NCBI GenBank assembly: GCA_943788245.1
Contig: CALSPN010000040.1
Location: forward strand, 1-58,030
Direction of reading: 5' to 3'
Source: an uncultured Verrucomicrobiae bacterium
GTDB lineage: Bacteria; Verrucomicrobiota; Verrucomicrobiia; Limisphaerales; AAA164-E04
DNA: 58,030 nt
Position 1 is the stretch's first letter; each line of letters starts with the position of its first letter. The position numbers and the translations under genes are program-made. This document shows, in pieces, positions 1 through 10,793 of the stretch. The notes under the pieces are model-generated. The model did no database searches. It was not told where the DNA came from and saw nothing but the letters and a program-made list of their open reading frames with translations.

Positions 1-3000
1 GAGGATGAGAGTGTGAATCTTGTTCTGCAATCCAACCGATATGGTCCCGAGGTGACTTACGTGGTTCTTGATGTTCCACTCCACGGAACATTGCATGGAG
101 AGGGTCCCAATTGGGAGTATGTCCCATCCGCCAACTTTCACGGGGTGGATCGTCTTACTTTTGAGGCGCAGTATGAGGGGGAAACCTCGTTTGCAGGAGA
201 AGTCCTGATCACGATCATCCCTGTCAATGACAAGCCAGTGGCGCAATCAATGCAAATGGACCATCTGCAGGGTAGGGAACTGGAGTTGCGTCTTCTTGGC
301 AGTGATGTCGATGGTGACTCAGTGGATTTCCAGATAATTAAAGCCCCACTGCATGGAATGCTGGAAGGTGAACTTCCCTCCCTCATTTATAAGCCTGATT
401 CAGATTACATGGGTGAGGATCTCTTTACCTACCGGGTAGGGGATGGACAGATTTTCAGTGACCCTGCAGAAGTGGCCATTACCCTGCACCCGGAAGGCAG
501 TGTGCCTGTTGCCATTGGGATGTCGCTTGATACTCTGGAGAATCAAGCTCTTTCCATGGTCCTTTCTGCCGAATTCTCCAACCCTGATGAACTTGTTTAC
601 GCTCTGGTCGAACTCCCTACTCGGGGAACGCTCAATGGTCAGTTCCCCGAGTTCATCTACCGTCCCTTTTCACAGCAATTTGGAGATGACATGTTTCGTT
701 TCCGAGTTACGGCCCCCAACGGTATGTCCTCTGAGGCAACGGTCTTTATTCGGGTTAAGGAAGTAAATGACCCTCCGGTGGCTGAAAACTTGAGCCTGGA
801 ATTAAATCGCTTCGATCAGGCTTCCATGATCTTTGATGGAACGGACCCTGAAGGCCAGGCTTTGGAATTTGAGTGGATGATCCAGCCACCCTCTCTCGGG
901 GAGTGGACCATCGAGGATAGAACCATCTTTTTTGATCATGCAGGTGGGGATGAAGAAGTGGTGGAAGCTTCGTTCCGCCTTTATGACGGTGAACTTTATT
1001 CGGAACCCGCAACGATCACCATCGATATCCTGCCTTCTGCGCTTGATGTCGCAATTGAACCGGCAACGATACGTGAATCCGGTGATGATGCGAATTTGAT
1101 TGTGACCCGCAGCTCTCATTTGACAAAAGACCTCCTGTTGGAATTCGAAAGCAGCGGACGGGATCGGATCCAGTTTGCTTCTTCGTTCATTCTTCCCGCT
1201 GGTCAGGAGCAGATCAGTCTGCCTGTTTCGGCCATTGAGGACGGCATTGCATTTGAAAGCCTGCCAATTGAAATGCGCATCCTGAGTCATGGTTTTGAGC
1301 CTGCCGTGCTCACGCTGATGGTAGAGGATGACGATGTTCCTGAATTAAGACTCGACTCTCCCGTTGAATGGGCTATCGAGGGCGGGCAAGCCATTCCCCT
1401 GCAATTTTCCCTCAATACCCCCATTCCACCTGAAAGAGTATTGGTTTACTTTTCGACTGACGCTCCATTTGATATCGATTTCCCCAAGACACTGATCTTG
1501 TCGGGCGATTCGATGCAGGCAACCATTGAAGTGTCCGTCCCAGATAATACGATCTCAGGGGGAGATGCTCCATTTCAACTATTCGCAGAGGCTCAAGGTC
1601 TCTCTGCCAGTCTCTCGATGACCGTCAAGGACAAGGATGTCTCCCATGATATGCGCGTTGAGGATGGTCCCATTGCAGGGGCAATGGTGTTTTTTGATAT
1701 CAATGGGAACCGGTTGAGGGAGGAACAGGAGCCCCTCAGTCAAACAGATCAAAATGGTCGCTTTCTGATGAACCTTCCTGTGGGTGATTTTGACAGGGAT
1801 GGCGACGGCGTGGTCAATGAGCGGGATGGCCAGTTTGTCTCCCAAGGTGGTGTTGACATAGCCTCGGGTCTGCCATTTCAAGGAACGCTTCTGGCTCCAC
1901 CTTCTGCAGAAGTATTGACGCCTCTGACGACTCTGGTCAGTCGCTTGATGGATCAGGATCCTGAGATTTCCGAAAGGAATGCCTCGGAAAAAGTACAAGA
2001 AGCGTTGGGTATTGCACCGGATCTGGACATCCTTACATTTGATATGTATGGAGAACTTGCCAAAGGTAATCCGAGATCTCTGGAGCTCATCGAACCAGCC
2101 ATCAAAATACAAGATACACTTTCACAATCCGGCGCCTATATTCAGGCAGCGCTTGGTGAGACTGCTGCGGGAGCTTTCAATGGGCTCTCTTCAGTGCTGG
2201 CAGAAAAAATAAACAGGGGAGAAGCTTTGAATTTGGAGGATGCCTCCCAGGTCGCCAGTCTGATCAGTGAAGCGACGGCAGGGAAGGGGCTGATCAATCA
2301 GCAAACCCACTTTCTGACAGTGGTCGAAACGATTTCCCTCGGTAATAAAATCAAAAACCAGATCGTCGAACAGGATCTGAATCTACAGGATGTTGTAGGA
2401 GATCTGGCCAGGAGTCAGGCCCTGGTGCAATCCGCTCTGATTCCAGATCTGCACAAACTGGTTCAGGGAGAAATAACGACAGAAACCATGGATCGAACCT
2501 ACGGCTTCGAGTTGTATGAAGCGCAGATAGCTGAACAGTGGATCGGGTCCCTTTCCGAGGCTGACACACGTTCAGGAACCTTTGCTTTCAGTAAGCCAGA
2601 ATACCGGGTGACTGAATCCGGTGTCGCAATCGAACCTGTAAGGATCATCCGAAGTGAAGGGTCATTGGGAGAAGTGGATTTATGGGTCTTTCCGAAATCA
2701 CTTACCGCTTTGATACCCAATGATCTGCTTGCGCATCCGGTGCGCGTACACTTTGAAAACCACCAGATCTCGGCGGAGTTGGATATTTCCGGTCTGCTTG
2801 TCGATGATGATCTGGAGGAAACAATCGAAGTATTTGAACTTTCTCTGGAAATTATCGATCCTCAGATATCGCAGGCCCGCATCTCCCAGACCGGGACGAC
2901 GGTGGTTGAATTGATTGATAATGATGCCACGGGTGTTTTCGGGTTTGCCATGGTGGAGGACAAGGTAGAAGAGTCAAAAGCTTCCACCCGGGTCTGGATG

Positions 3001-4108
3001 ATTGAGCGACAAGGCGGAGTGAAAGGGGAGGTTGTGCTTTCCATTGAATTACTCGAGGCCAGTGAGGGGTGTCAGTCGGGTGTGGATTTTGAGCTTACAT
3101 CCAGTCAGGTAATCTTTGCTGATGGGGAATTTGAGAAACCAATACCTGTGCGTATACTCGAGGACAATGAAGTGGAGGCAGATGAGTTTATTCGTTTGGG
3201 GCTCAAAGTGCAGTCGGCCCAATCCTCGGACCTAGAGGAAGGTTTATTATTTTCCAACATTTTTTCTATCATTATCGTCAATGATGATATCGACATGCCG
3301 CCTTCCATTCAGGGGCCTGAGTTGATTGAACTCGAAGAAGACGGCATGGTCACCCCTGTAGTGTTTACGGTGAACGATGATCGCACAGCAATCGATCAAC
3401 TCGGTATCCGGATTCTTTCAGATAATCAAAAACTCATCAAAGACGAATCCATTACCTGGGAACATGATGATCAAGACGGGTATCGTTTTATCGTTTCGAA
3501 CCTTGAACCTGACGCGAATGGCCAGACCCGATTGACCATTGAGGTTAATGATGGAACCAGCACTACCGCTCATGTGATTGTCATCGAAGTGAAACCTCAA
3601 AACGATCTGCCCCCTGATCACCGGTCTTCCACCTCTGGTCGAGGTCTCGGATGACACGGTGAATGTTGTTTTTCAAGTGGAGGACCTTGAGACGCCCTCG
3701 GAAAACCTTTTTGTCTATTTCACTGGCCAAATCCCTAATTTTTTACTCACGGATATTTTCAAGATAGATTTTTTTGGAAAAGACAATGTTTTGAAAGTGT
3801 CCCGACCTGATGGCCTATTCGGAAAACATCCAATCAGAATCTTCGTGTTGGACGAAGATGGGCTGGGATACGGACAGGAAATCACGATTGATTTTGGGAT
3901 TGATCCTGAACCTGTAGGATCTCCCGTTCTAAAGTTTCAACTTGTGGACAGCGCCTTCATGGAGATGAGCTGGGAAGGGGATTATCAATTATGGAATGCC
4001 ATCGACCTAAAGAGCACCTTTGAACTCATAGAGGGAGCCACAAGTCCTTATCGTGCGCCATTGAATGGAACGGGCTTTTTCCTGCTGCGATCAGAACAAA
4101 TACCCTGA
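1..4108 (+). CDS. Giant exported cadherin/Calx-beta repeat protein, 5' partial, one frameshift
   Basis: The reading frame is open from base 1, so the true start and any signal peptide lie upstream. Counting from the GTG at 13, residues 1-340 hold four cadherin-like repeats with the pattern HGTL-x-GE-x-P, Y-x-P, F-x-G-x-D. Two Calx-beta-like units follow at about 345-540, then an SdrD/EF-hand-like segment (VFFDINGN, about 550; DRDGDGVVNERDG, about 593), a helical region, two more Calx-beta units (about 857-1090) and a last cadherin-like domain. The frame closes at 3652-3654, but the expected sequence continues one frame over to 4108. Removing one C from the C5 run at 3610-3614 joins the two parts into one coherent domain. 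The C-terminus (about 3940-4108) is the small beta module ending FFLLRS that is common at the end of exported verrucomicrobial proteins. Likely role: surface adhesion or matrix; the ligand is unknown. Confidence 0.8.
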
Positions 4109-4129
4109 TCTTTCTCATTAAACCTATCC

Positions 4130-4831
4130 ATGATCATGCTTGCCTCACTTCTCCAATTAAAGGATTCATTGGTAAGACGAAATTTGATTCATTTGTTCAA
4201 GTGGACCTTGCCGCTTTTCTGCATATCCTGCTGCATTGGATGCCATCGAAATGAAGTCGTCAGTGAAGCCGAGTATTCGCTCAGTCAATTGCTGAAAAGC
4301 GGGGATCTAATTTTGGATCCACAACATCAAGCGCCTTACTCCGGTTGGGTGAGGGAAACTTACCCTGATGGAGTCCAGACTAAATCCAGATCTTGCATGA
4401 AGGATGGAAAGTTACATGGTGAGTCTTCAGGGTATTTCAGTAACGGAAACCTGCAGGTAATGGAACATTTTCAAAAGGGAGTGTCCCATGGTAAACGTCT
4501 GCGATTTAACGAGGATGGAAGTAAATCAGCAGAGGAACCCATTGTTGAAGGTCAATTTCATGGTGTGGTCTTGAAATGGCACCCCAATGGACAATTGGCT
4601 GAATCCATTGAATACAATCATGGCATACCTCACGGTGATGCATCTGCCTGGTTCGATGATGGAAACGGTGCGTTCACGTGCACATTTCAAAAACGGAGCA
4701 ATGATGGATCAACAATTCTGGAAACAAGGAGAGCTCGATCAAGGAGACTGAGACTGCTGTCTGAGGGATTACCCATTGGCCTCGTGAAATCACAGACCGA
4801 AGCGCAAGCTTATTGGGTTTTATTGGTTTGA
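4130..4831 (+). CDS. MORN-variant repeat protein, probable lipoprotein
   Basis: This 233-residue protein starts 21 bases after the adhesin gene, so the two may be co-transcribed. It carries tandem MORN_2-type repeats (YwqK-like) of about 23 residues with the pattern GxxHGxxxxWxxNGQLxxxxxYxxG, clear between residues about 80 and 185 (DGKLHGESSGYFSNGNLQ; GQFHGVVLKWHPNGQL; GIPHGDASAWFDDG). The N-terminus has a hydrophobic stretch ending CISCCIGC at about residues 27-38. That could be a lipobox, with the last Cys acylated, but Cys at -3 is unusual. The family is known as a beta-sheet repeat scaffold without catalysis; the name of YwqK as an antitoxin is not support for a toxin-antitoxin role here, and no toxin gene is adjacent. 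The first of two nearby ATGs (4130, 4136) was used. Confidence 0.75.
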   Translation: MIMLASLLQLKDSLVRRNLIHLFKWTLPLFCISCCIGCHRNEVVSEAEYSLSQLLKSGDLILDPQHQAPYSGWVRETYPDGVQTKSRSCMKDGKLHGESSGYFSNGNLQVMEHFQKGVSHGKRLRFNEDGSKSAEEPIVEGQFHGVVLKWHPNGQLAESIEYNHGIPHGDASAWFDDGNGAFTCTFQKRSNDGSTILETRRARSRRLRLLSEGLPIGLVKSQTEAQAYWVLLV

Positions 4832-5103
4832 ATTTTGTCGAATTACCTCTTTGAAATTTTCTTCCAGCAATTGGTGCCTTGATGGGTTATTTTTTGACAT
4901 ACGCTGCATCTATCCACTACTTAATTCATCGAGGGACTTTCAAGCCATCCAGTAAACCGCCCCTCCAAAAGACACTAACCATAGAGATGGTGTTGTGAAA
5001 TCTCAAACACTGTTCCCATTACTCCGCTGTCCTGATATTGGACGGGTGTGGCGAGGCATTAGGGTCATTGATTGAGTTAAATCTAGAACCACAAAGGAGA
5101 CAG

Positions 5104-5280
5104 GTGATCAAACAATTGCAAAGCCAAGCCAAAACCAAGCAAATTTCTACTTTTCGCGAGATAAGAAGCCTGCTGGGTCTTCTTTTATTCGTTTCCGCAT
5201 TGCTTTTAGCCGGAGCTAGGCTTCGCTACAACTGGGCTGAAGAAATCCCAGCAATGGATCCTGAGGGCTTTGGTGCATGA
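5104..5280 (+). CDS. Small single-pass membrane protein, unknown
   Basis: A 58-residue reading frame starting at GTG 5104. This start was chosen because AAGGAG at 5094-5099 sits 4 bases upstream, a good Shine-Dalgarno site in a genome region where such sites are mostly weak. An upstream TTG at 5038 would add 22 residues. The protein has a basic N-terminus, one hydrophobic helix (SLLGLLLFVSALLLAGARL) and a short acidic tail. No family is recognised. The flanking sequence 4832-5103 holds no gene. It may be a real small membrane protein or a chance frame; the ribosome site is the main argument in favour. Confidence 0.4.
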   Translation: MIKQLQSQAKTKQISTFREIRSLLGLLLFVSALLLAGARLRYNWAEEIPAMDPEGFGA

Positions 5281-5455
5281 CATGCAAAAAAGTTACCTAT
5301 GAAAAAGCGACCGTGAGTTGTTGGAAGACCCAGAGGGTAATTATTAAGTTGCAGTAAATAGTAGGTGGTAGAGTTAAATGCATTGGCACCTGTGTTTAGC
5401 TCGGCAGAGAAAGCGCAGGATTAAGTCAGCCCGTGATAGTGAATAATTAACTATA

Positions 5456-6130
5456 TTACAGTTCATGGGGAGAATAAAGACATGTTTTGTGAATTGGCTT
5501 ACCTTCACTGAATATGCATGCATTGCCCTCGCTGCAGGGGTTACCACAAGCCGAGCAAAGAGCGTTTTTTGACATCACTTTAGATGGCGATTTTTTATGC
5601 AATTGAGTGACAGAGTAGGCCAAATTACCAAATCGCCTGCTCACAATGCATAAACCAATAGCACCCGGTAATAGCTGAGCAGTGATGTAAAAAACCGTCT
5701 CAAAAATAGAACTTTCAACAGGACTTCTTCTTCTTCTTCTGTCGTTATCACTATTAAATAACCACCACGAGATATTTCTGTATTTTTGATATGCCTCTTG
5801 ATTGTTGTATTTTTGATTTGCCTCTTTATTGGTGTTTAGCGAGTCTTTGAAAAAAACAGATATGCTTGGACCAACACCTATAACCAACCAAATGCTAATA
5901 ATGATGAGTATGAAACCGACGATGCGGTTTAGGAAACTCCGGGGCTGATTGGGCCTAAAGAGCCACTTGGTTAGCCAACCAGAGCTTTCTTGCGTATTCG
6001 CTGATGCAGTTTCTTGCGTAGCGCGTCCCTCCGTTGAGAAACACTTTTGATGCACGTAACGCCCGTCCTCATTTTTGAAGCGAGGTTCATTGGAACAATC
6101 TTCATTGCAAATGACACAGATTTTACTCAT
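5456..6130 (-). CDS. Membrane protein with a zinc-finger-like module at each end
   Basis: This 224-residue protein is not recognised as a named family. Both termini carry the same cysteine-histidine pattern. The N-terminal one is C5-x2-C8, x18, H27-x2-C30 with an extra C12; the C-terminal one is C195-x2... read as C192-x2-C195, x18, H214-x2-C217 with an extra C199. The spacing resembles the first half of a LIM or treble-clef zinc finger. Between them lie two hydrophobic segments (about 65-93 and 145-167) and a run of basic residues (NDRRRRRSP). If both helices span the membrane, the two zinc modules lie on the same side, presumably the cytoplasm. Base composition here is more AT-rich than in the neighbours, and the gene stands alone. 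Function unknown. Confidence 0.65.
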   Translation of the reverse strand: MSKICVICNEDCSNEPRFKNEDGRYVHQKCFSTEGRATQETASANTQESSGWLTKWLFRPNQPRSFLNRIVGFILIIISIWLVIGVGPSISVFFKDSLNTNKEANQKYNNQEAYQKYRNISWWLFNSDNDRRRRRSPVESSIFETVFYITAQLLPGAIGLCIVSRRFGNLAYSVTQLHKKSPSKVMSKNALCSACGNPCSEGNACIFSEGKPIHKTCLYSPHEL

Positions 6131-6387
6131 TACCTGAAGCGCCTTCCTTTGGGAATCCTAGCTGATTGCTTGAATTAAGTTCAATCTCATTTGGATTTTT
6201 CCGCGTCGGCCAGTCCTCTTGGGCAATTAGGGTATAAAATTGAGGTTTCGCTGATGAAGTAACCACACCTGACTGGCAAGCATTTTTTTGTATCCCCATG
6301 AATCAAGTAGCCCTGCATTGACAACGAAAACAAACGATGATCCTGTCTAGTATATTTGGTAAGTGTGTAAAACACTTATAAAGAAGG

Positions 6388-6472
6388 TGGTACGCGAGAG
6401 AGGACTTGAACCTCCACGCCCTAGGGCACCAGATCCTAAATCTGGCGCGTCTGCCAATTCCGCCACTCGCGC
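6388..6472 (-). tRNA. tRNA-Leu (anticodon TAG)
   Basis: Read on the minus strand, the 5' acceptor arm GCGCGAG (6466-6472) pairs with CTCGCGT, leaving a discriminator A and an encoded CCA (6388-6390). The D-arm region GTGGCGGAATTGGCAGACGC, the anticodon stem CCAGA/TCTGG with loop TTTAGGA, a long variable arm and the T-arm GGTTCAAGTCC are all typical of tRNA-Leu. The anticodon is TAG. The terminal pair is a G-T wobble. Length 85 with CCA. Confidence 0.95.
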
Positions 6473-6609
6473 GACCGGATTAAAACTAGCATTAGAGGAT
6501 TCACCTTTGCAAGCGTCTCCTTTGCTTCTTTTTCTGTTGTTTTCATTTTTACTATTCTTCCAATTTAAACAGTCATTTGGTCAATGAGGTTCGTTAGGCC
6601 CGGAGTATT

Positions 6610-6639
6610 AAAAAAGCCACCTCCAGAAGGAGGTGGCTT
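6610..6639 (-). terminator. Rho-independent terminator of the sugar operon
   Basis: A perfect 11-base stem (6614-6624 against 6629-6639, AAGCCACCTCC) with the tetraloop AGAA is followed, on the minus strand, by a run of Ts (complement of the A run 6610-6615). It lies 28 bases after the stop of the PSCyt1 gene and closes the minus-strand run that begins at 9403. Confidence 0.92.
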
Positions 6640-6667
6640 GGTGATGAATTGTAAATGAATATACGAT

Positions 6668-7126
6668 CTATTCAGCTGCTTTTTGCAACTCAACTCCAGC
6701 AGGCCATTTGGCGCCTTGATCAATCCATGCTCTCACCAGACCAATCTGTTTTTTAGTGAGGGCTTTATATTTTTCACGTTTGTCGATGGGTGGCATTTCC
6801 ATTTCTTCCACAAGACCTGTGATCATGTGCACCAAAGGGCTTTTGGCGCTTTTTCCAGCAATGATTGCTTTTTCATCACTACTGCCTCCCGCAATGGCTT
6901 TTTCACGATTATTCATGAAATACTTGCCTTTGGCCCTCGGCTTGACGCCGTGGCAGTTGAAACACGATTTTTCAAAGAGCGGTTTGATATCTTTGACAAA
7001 ATCCACTTTCTTGTCGGAAGCAGCAGGAAGTTTGCTGGTATCAACCTCTTCTGCACCTTTCAAGTTCAAGCCGCATACCATCATAGCGACTACCAATGTG
7101 CTTAGCATTTTTTTTACTATTTCCAT
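6668..7126 (-). CDS. Planctomycete-type cytochrome c domain (PSCyt1) protein
   Basis: A 152-residue exported protein. A signal peptide (residues 1-24, ending LKGA) is followed by VDFVKDIKPLFEKSCFNCHG, the start of the PSCyt1 family, with the heme c attachment motif C55-F-N-C58-H59. Downstream residues include the MPP motif (about residue 112) typical of this family and the closing segment around VRAWIDQGAKWP. Family knowledge: such domains usually sit in large multidomain proteins with DUF1549/DUF1553; here the domain stands alone. It is the last gene of a run with the oxidoreductase 55 bases upstream, so it may accept electrons in the periplasm from a sugar-oxidising reaction. That link is inferred from position only. 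Confidence 0.85.
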   Translation of the reverse strand: MEIVKKMLSTLVVAMMVCGLNLKGAEEVDTSKLPAASDKKVDFVKDIKPLFEKSCFNCHGVKPRAKGKYFMNNREKAIAGGSSDEKAIIAGKSAKSPLVHMITGLVEEMEMPPIDKREKYKALTKKQIGLVRAWIDQGAKWPAGVELQKAAE

Positions 7127-7181
7127 CTGATTTGATTTGACGATTCAATAATTGACTTATTCAAAACTTCTTCACTGCAGG

Positions 7182-8327
7182 TCAGGAGACATCCTCCCAT
7201 CGACGATTTTTGGCTGAATCCAGGACTGCGTCACAAATTTTCGCAGTTTCCAATGCTTCACGGAAGGTCGGAGAACAAACTTCGCCTTTGTCCAGGCTGC
7301 GCAGAAAGTCTGCCACTTGATGCACAAAGGTATGCTCATAGCCGATACAAAGCCCGGGAACCCACCAATTGCCCATGTAGGGCTGATCTCCATCGGAAAT
7401 ATGGATACTGCGCCAACCACGAACTATGCCTTCGTCCGAATAATCAAAAAACTCCAAGCGATTCAAATCATGCAGATCCCAACGTATGGATGCATTTTCA
7501 CCATTGATTTCGAGGGTATAAAGTGCCTTGTGACCGCGCGCATAGCGTGTGGATTCAAAGAGCCCAAGTGAGCCGTTGTTGAAATGGCAATGGAAGACAC
7601 AGGCGTCATCGATGGTGACTGGCATTTTTTCACCTGTATCCTGATGAACCCGCTCTTTGATGAAGGTCTCTGTCATGGCGGATACATCTTTGATTCCGCC
7701 ATTCAACCAGACAGCAGTGTCAATACAATGTGCAAGAAGGTCCCCCGTTACGCCTGAACCAGCAGCCTGGGCATCCAGTCGCCATAATGCGGCACCTCCT
7801 TGCGGTAAGTCTGCATTGATGGTCCAGTCCTGAAGGAAGTTGGCACGGTAGTGGAATATCTTGCCAAGCTTGCCAGAATCGATGATTTGCTTGGCAAGTG
7901 TGACGGCTGGGACTCGGCGATAATTGTACCAGACCGTATTGGCAACACCGGCTTTTTCAACGGCATCAACCATGGGCAGGGATTCTGCCGCTGTGCGCGC
8001 CAGAGGCTTTTCGCAGAGAATCATCTTACCAGCCTCTGCCGCAGCAATTGCTATTTCGGCGTGCGTGTCGTTCGGGGTGCAGATATCGATGGCATCAATG
8101 TCATCTCTGGCTATCAAGGCTTTCCAATCCGTTTCCACAGATTCATATCCCCATTGATCGGCAAACTCCTGCGCCTTGGCTTCGGTGCGACCACAAATCG
8201 CTTTGAGAACGGGGCGATGCTGTACATCCCCGAAAAAATCGTTCACCCGTTTGTAGCCGTTGGAGTGGGTTCGCCCCATGAAGCCGTAGCCCACAAGCCC
8301 AATGTTTAATGGTTTTTTGTCACTCAT
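7182..8327 (-). CDS. Gfo/Idh/MocA family NAD(P)-dependent oxidoreductase
   Basis: At 381 residues it has the usual family length. The N-terminal Rossmann fold shows the dinucleotide motif [13 protein letters not shown] (about residues 10-22), followed by the conserved CEKPLART segment (about 104-111) that carries the catalytic Lys of the EKP motif. The C-terminal half is the family's alpha/beta substrate domain, with [20 protein letters not shown]. There is no signal peptide, so it acts in the cytoplasm. It lies 47 bases downstream of a TIM-barrel sugar isomerase gene and is probably in the same transcript. Isomerase plus Gfo/Idh/MocA pairs commonly oxidise and rearrange inositols or rare sugars; the substrate cannot be read from sequence. 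Confidence 0.92.
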   Translation of the reverse strand: MSDKKPLNIGLVGYGFMGRTHSNGYKRVNDFFGDVQHRPVLKAICGRTEAKAQEFADQWGYESVETDWKALIARDDIDAIDICTPNDTHAEIAIAAAEAGKMILCEKPLARTAAESLPMVDAVEKAGVANTVWYNYRRVPAVTLAKQIIDSGKLGKIFHYRANFLQDWTINADLPQGGAALWRLDAQAAGSGVTGDLLAHCIDTAVWLNGGIKDVSAMTETFIKERVHQDTGEKMPVTIDDACVFHCHFNNGSLGLFESTRYARGHKALYTLEINGENASIRWDLHDLNRLEFFDYSDEGIVRGWRSIHISDGDQPYMGNWWVPGLCIGYEHTFVHQVADFLRSLDKGEVCSPTFREALETAKICDAVLDSAKNRRWEDVS

Positions 8328-8374
8328 TGTCTCTTGATTTTAAAGGTTTATTGTTTTGTGTTTCTGGTTTCCGG

Positions 8375-9403
8375 TCAGCAGCCGTGTGCGTCACGGACTT
8401 TGACCATCGCGTCAAGGATGGTGTTCCAGGTGGCAGGGTTTTCCAACGTTGCATTCGGGAACATACAACCGTCCCAACAGATATGCTTGATGCCCCGATC
8501 CTGGAAGTCTTTCAGCCAGTAGCTCGAGCAGCGAGTGATGTCGAGTTTTCCGTTTGGATCATCTGCGGGACAATGTTTACCGGTCTTATCATGGGATCCT
8601 GCACCGTGCACTTCTCCGTCATTCTGCGCCACGTGAAAATCAATGGTCCAGGGACGCAGTTTATCGGTCATTTGCTCATATGCAGCCCAGAATTCTTCCT
8701 CACCGTGTCCTTCCTTCAACAATGCATGCTCGGGTGCATTGTACCCCAGTGTGTAAAGATAGGTGTGTGCCAGATCTGCCTGGAAACCAAGCGAATCAGG
8801 CATGCCTACACCTTCGAGCAGGTCCAGCATGTCTTTCCAGCTGTGCATGCCTGCCCAGCAGATTTCACCCTCAGCGGCAAGTCGCTCGCCATTGTCGGCA
8901 GCAATCCTGGCCGCTTCTTTGAATGTTTCGACAATTCTAGCCGTGTTGGTTGTTGGATCTTCTTTCCATTTGGCAACACCGAATTCCGCAGAATCAATTC
9001 GAATACAACCGTACTTGCGCACGCCATGTTCATTGAAAATCCGAGCAACACGGCAGGCCATTTTGACAGCACTCAGGAATTTACCCTGCTGCTCATCACT
9101 CCCCATGGCAGAGTCTCCAATGGTTCCAGGCCAAACAGGTGCGACGAGTGAGCCTACGTCAAAGCCCTTGCCTGCAATCAGGTCAGCAATTTTTTTCAAT
9201 TCGTCATCCGTCGCCTCGGGATTTGTATGCGGAAGGAAAAGAAAGTAATCAATCCCTTCGAACTTTTGACCGTTGACCTCCGCAGCAGCGGTCAGATCCA
9301 GCATTTTCTCGAGACTGATAGGTGGTTCCTGTCCCTCATCGGTTCCTTTGCCGACCAGGCCGGGCCACATGGCGTTGTGCAATTTTGGACTCGTATTACT
9401 CAT
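8375..9403 (-). CDS. Sugar phosphate isomerase/epimerase-like TIM barrel protein
   Basis: The 342-residue protein resembles the xylose isomerase-like TIM-barrel family (AP endonuclease family 2). Probable metal ligands lie in the segments [14 protein letters not shown] (Glu), [13 protein letters not shown] (Asp and His), [11 protein letters not shown] (His) and ICWDGCMF. There is no signal peptide. It is the first gene of the minus-strand run with the Gfo/Idh/MocA oxidoreductase and the PSCyt1 protein. The long plus-strand frame opposite it (8309-9151) is a shadow. The likely role is interconversion of a keto sugar or inositol derivative feeding the neighbouring dehydrogenase; the substrate is not identifiable. 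Confidence 0.87.
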   Translation of the reverse strand: MSNTSPKLHNAMWPGLVGKGTDEGQEPPISLEKMLDLTAAAEVNGQKFEGIDYFLFLPHTNPEATDDELKKIADLIAGKGFDVGSLVAPVWPGTIGDSAMGSDEQQGKFLSAVKMACRVARIFNEHGVRKYGCIRIDSAEFGVAKWKEDPTTNTARIVETFKEAARIAADNGERLAAEGEICWAGMHSWKDMLDLLEGVGMPDSLGFQADLAHTYLYTLGYNAPEHALLKEGHGEEEFWAAYEQMTDKLRPWTIDFHVAQNDGEVHGAGSHDKTGKHCPADDPNGKLDITRCSSYWLKDFQDRGIKHICWDGCMFPNATLENPATWNTILDAMVKVRDAHGC

Positions 9404-9696
9404 GCAATTTCTTTCTAGTTTTTAGGATTATACTTTTGCTGTCAAAATGGTTCTCCTCGGGCTGATCAGTGCTCCAAGGTCTCCAACAACCTGCCTTGAT
9501 GCCGGTTTGGTTGCTGGGTGAATATGCAGATAAAATACCAGTTAGACCGGCGGGATCAATTCCAAATTTATTTCCCATGGGAGCTGCCACTTTCACATAC
9601 CATTTATTTTGATCAGAGATTGTTTTTCACTGCCCATAGTAATATTGTCACACCATGCCTTCCCACGAGATGAATCTTACAAGAGCAGATAAATCC

Positions 9697-10452
9697 ATGG
9701 AAAAGCGCGGTTTTACCCTGATAGAGCTTCTGGTAGTCATCGCGATCATAGCCATTCTCGCAGGCATGCTTTTGCCAGCGCTGTCAAAAGCGAAAATGAA
9801 AGCAAAATCCGTACATTGTTTATCCAACCTAAAACAATGGGGCATCTACTTCACCTTGTATACGATGGATCATGATGATTACTTCATGTTTCCAGACGCC
9901 GGAGTATGGGTCGAACCCCTGCGTCCGTATTACCTTGGGGGCGGGGAGAAAATTCGAGTATGTCCCCGCGCAGTGAAAAGTGAGGAAGAAGGCGCTCGAG
10001 GCGCTCTGGCTGCCTGGGATGTCCTTAATGAGCATACAGACATTCCAGAGGTGTTTCGCAGTAGTTATGCCATCAATAACTGGGTCTACAACATTCCTTC
10101 GGGAATGGATCGTCTTTGGGGGCATGCAGTGGAACCTAACTGGAAAAAGCATTCCATCTCAGGTTACGAAACGCCCAATATACCCCTCTTTCTGGGGGGA
10201 TGGAGATGGGGAGGGCACCCTGATGATCACGGCAGCAATCACCGACCGCCCACGTCAGAAGACGCTCACGGACATGGAATGGGACGATTTGCCATGAACC
10301 GGCACAGCGGCTTTGTGAACAGCGTATTCATCGATGGATCAGCGAGACCTGTTCGATTAAAGGCCTTATGGGGTTTGAAATGGCATCGTGAATTCGATGT
10401 GCGCAATAAAAGACCGGCTTGGCCACAATGGATGCAGGGAATGCCTGAGTAG
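9697..10452 (+). CDS. Prepilin-type (type IV pilin-like) secreted protein
   Basis: The start is placed at ATG 9697, which gives MEKRG before the leader peptidase site [10 protein letters not shown]. An upstream ATG at 9655 in the same frame would give an unusually long leader. The hydrophobic helix that follows is the N-methylation/assembly helix, ending in [12 protein letters not shown]. The rest is a globular domain of the kind found in the many single prepilin-like genes of Verrucomicrobiota and Planctomycetota, including the histidine and SVFIDGS segment near the C-terminus (H-X9-DG type). It is known that these proteins carry a pseudopilin signal; what most of them do is not known. No pilus assembly genes are nearby. 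Confidence 0.88.
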   Translation: MEKRGFTLIELLVVIAIIAILAGMLLPALSKAKMKAKSVHCLSNLKQWGIYFTLYTMDHDDYFMFPDAGVWVEPLRPYYLGGGEKIRVCPRAVKSEEEGARGALAAWDVLNEHTDIPEVFRSSYAINNWVYNIPSGMDRLWGHAVEPNWKKHSISGYETPNIPLFLGGWRWGGHPDDHGSNHRPPTSEDAHGHGMGRFAMNRHSGFVNSVFIDGSARPVRLKALWGLKWHREFDVRNKRPAWPQWMQGMPE

Positions 10453-10570
10453 GGAACTGAAGCCACTTTGATCATGCATGCGAAGAGGTTCTTCGTTTTC
10501 CAAAACGCCATTATGCAGGACAAGCTCTTGTCAGAACAGATCCCGACCAGCTAATATTCCATGCAAATTT

Positions 10571-10765
10571 ATGACCCAATTTATCAAGACTAACTGGCCA
10601 TTGTTTGGGCTGATTATATTGGCTGCGATCATCATGGGAGTGATCATTGACAAAAAACGCAATGACTTGCCCGGTATTCGAGAGGAAATGCGACAGGAAA
10701 AACTAAAGCGTTCAAAGGCGATGACAACGTCAGGAACAAACAAACTAACCCGTGGAGAAAATTAA
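10571..10765 (+). CDS. Small membrane protein, unknown
   Basis: A 64-residue protein from ATG 10571. One hydrophobic helix at about residues 10-29 (LFGLIILAAIIMGVIID) is followed by a highly charged tail (KKRNDLPGIREEMRQEKLKR). The stop lies 28 bases before the ATG of the PVC dehydrogenase, so it is probably in the same transcript and may be translated ahead of it. No family is recognised. A longer in-frame version from 10478 exists, but its extra residues are cysteine- and arginine-rich and look non-coding. Confidence 0.55.
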   Translation: MTQFIKTNWPLFGLIILAAIIMGVIIDKKRNDLPGIREEMRQEKLKRSKAMTTSGTNKLTRGEN

Positions 10766-10793
10766 TTCTCCGCGTTCAAAAATCTCGATACCT

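Noticed and set aside
4130..4831. Toxin-antitoxin role suggested by the YwqK name
   Set aside because: Repeats are structural, the protein is exported, and no toxin gene is adjacent.
4894..4923. TTGACA followed by an AT-rich stretch, as a sigma-70 promoter
   Set aside because: No acceptable -10 at 16-18 bases, and no well-supported gene directly downstream.
8309..9151. 280-residue plus-strand frame
   Set aside because: It is antisense to the well-supported isomerase gene and has no recognisable features.
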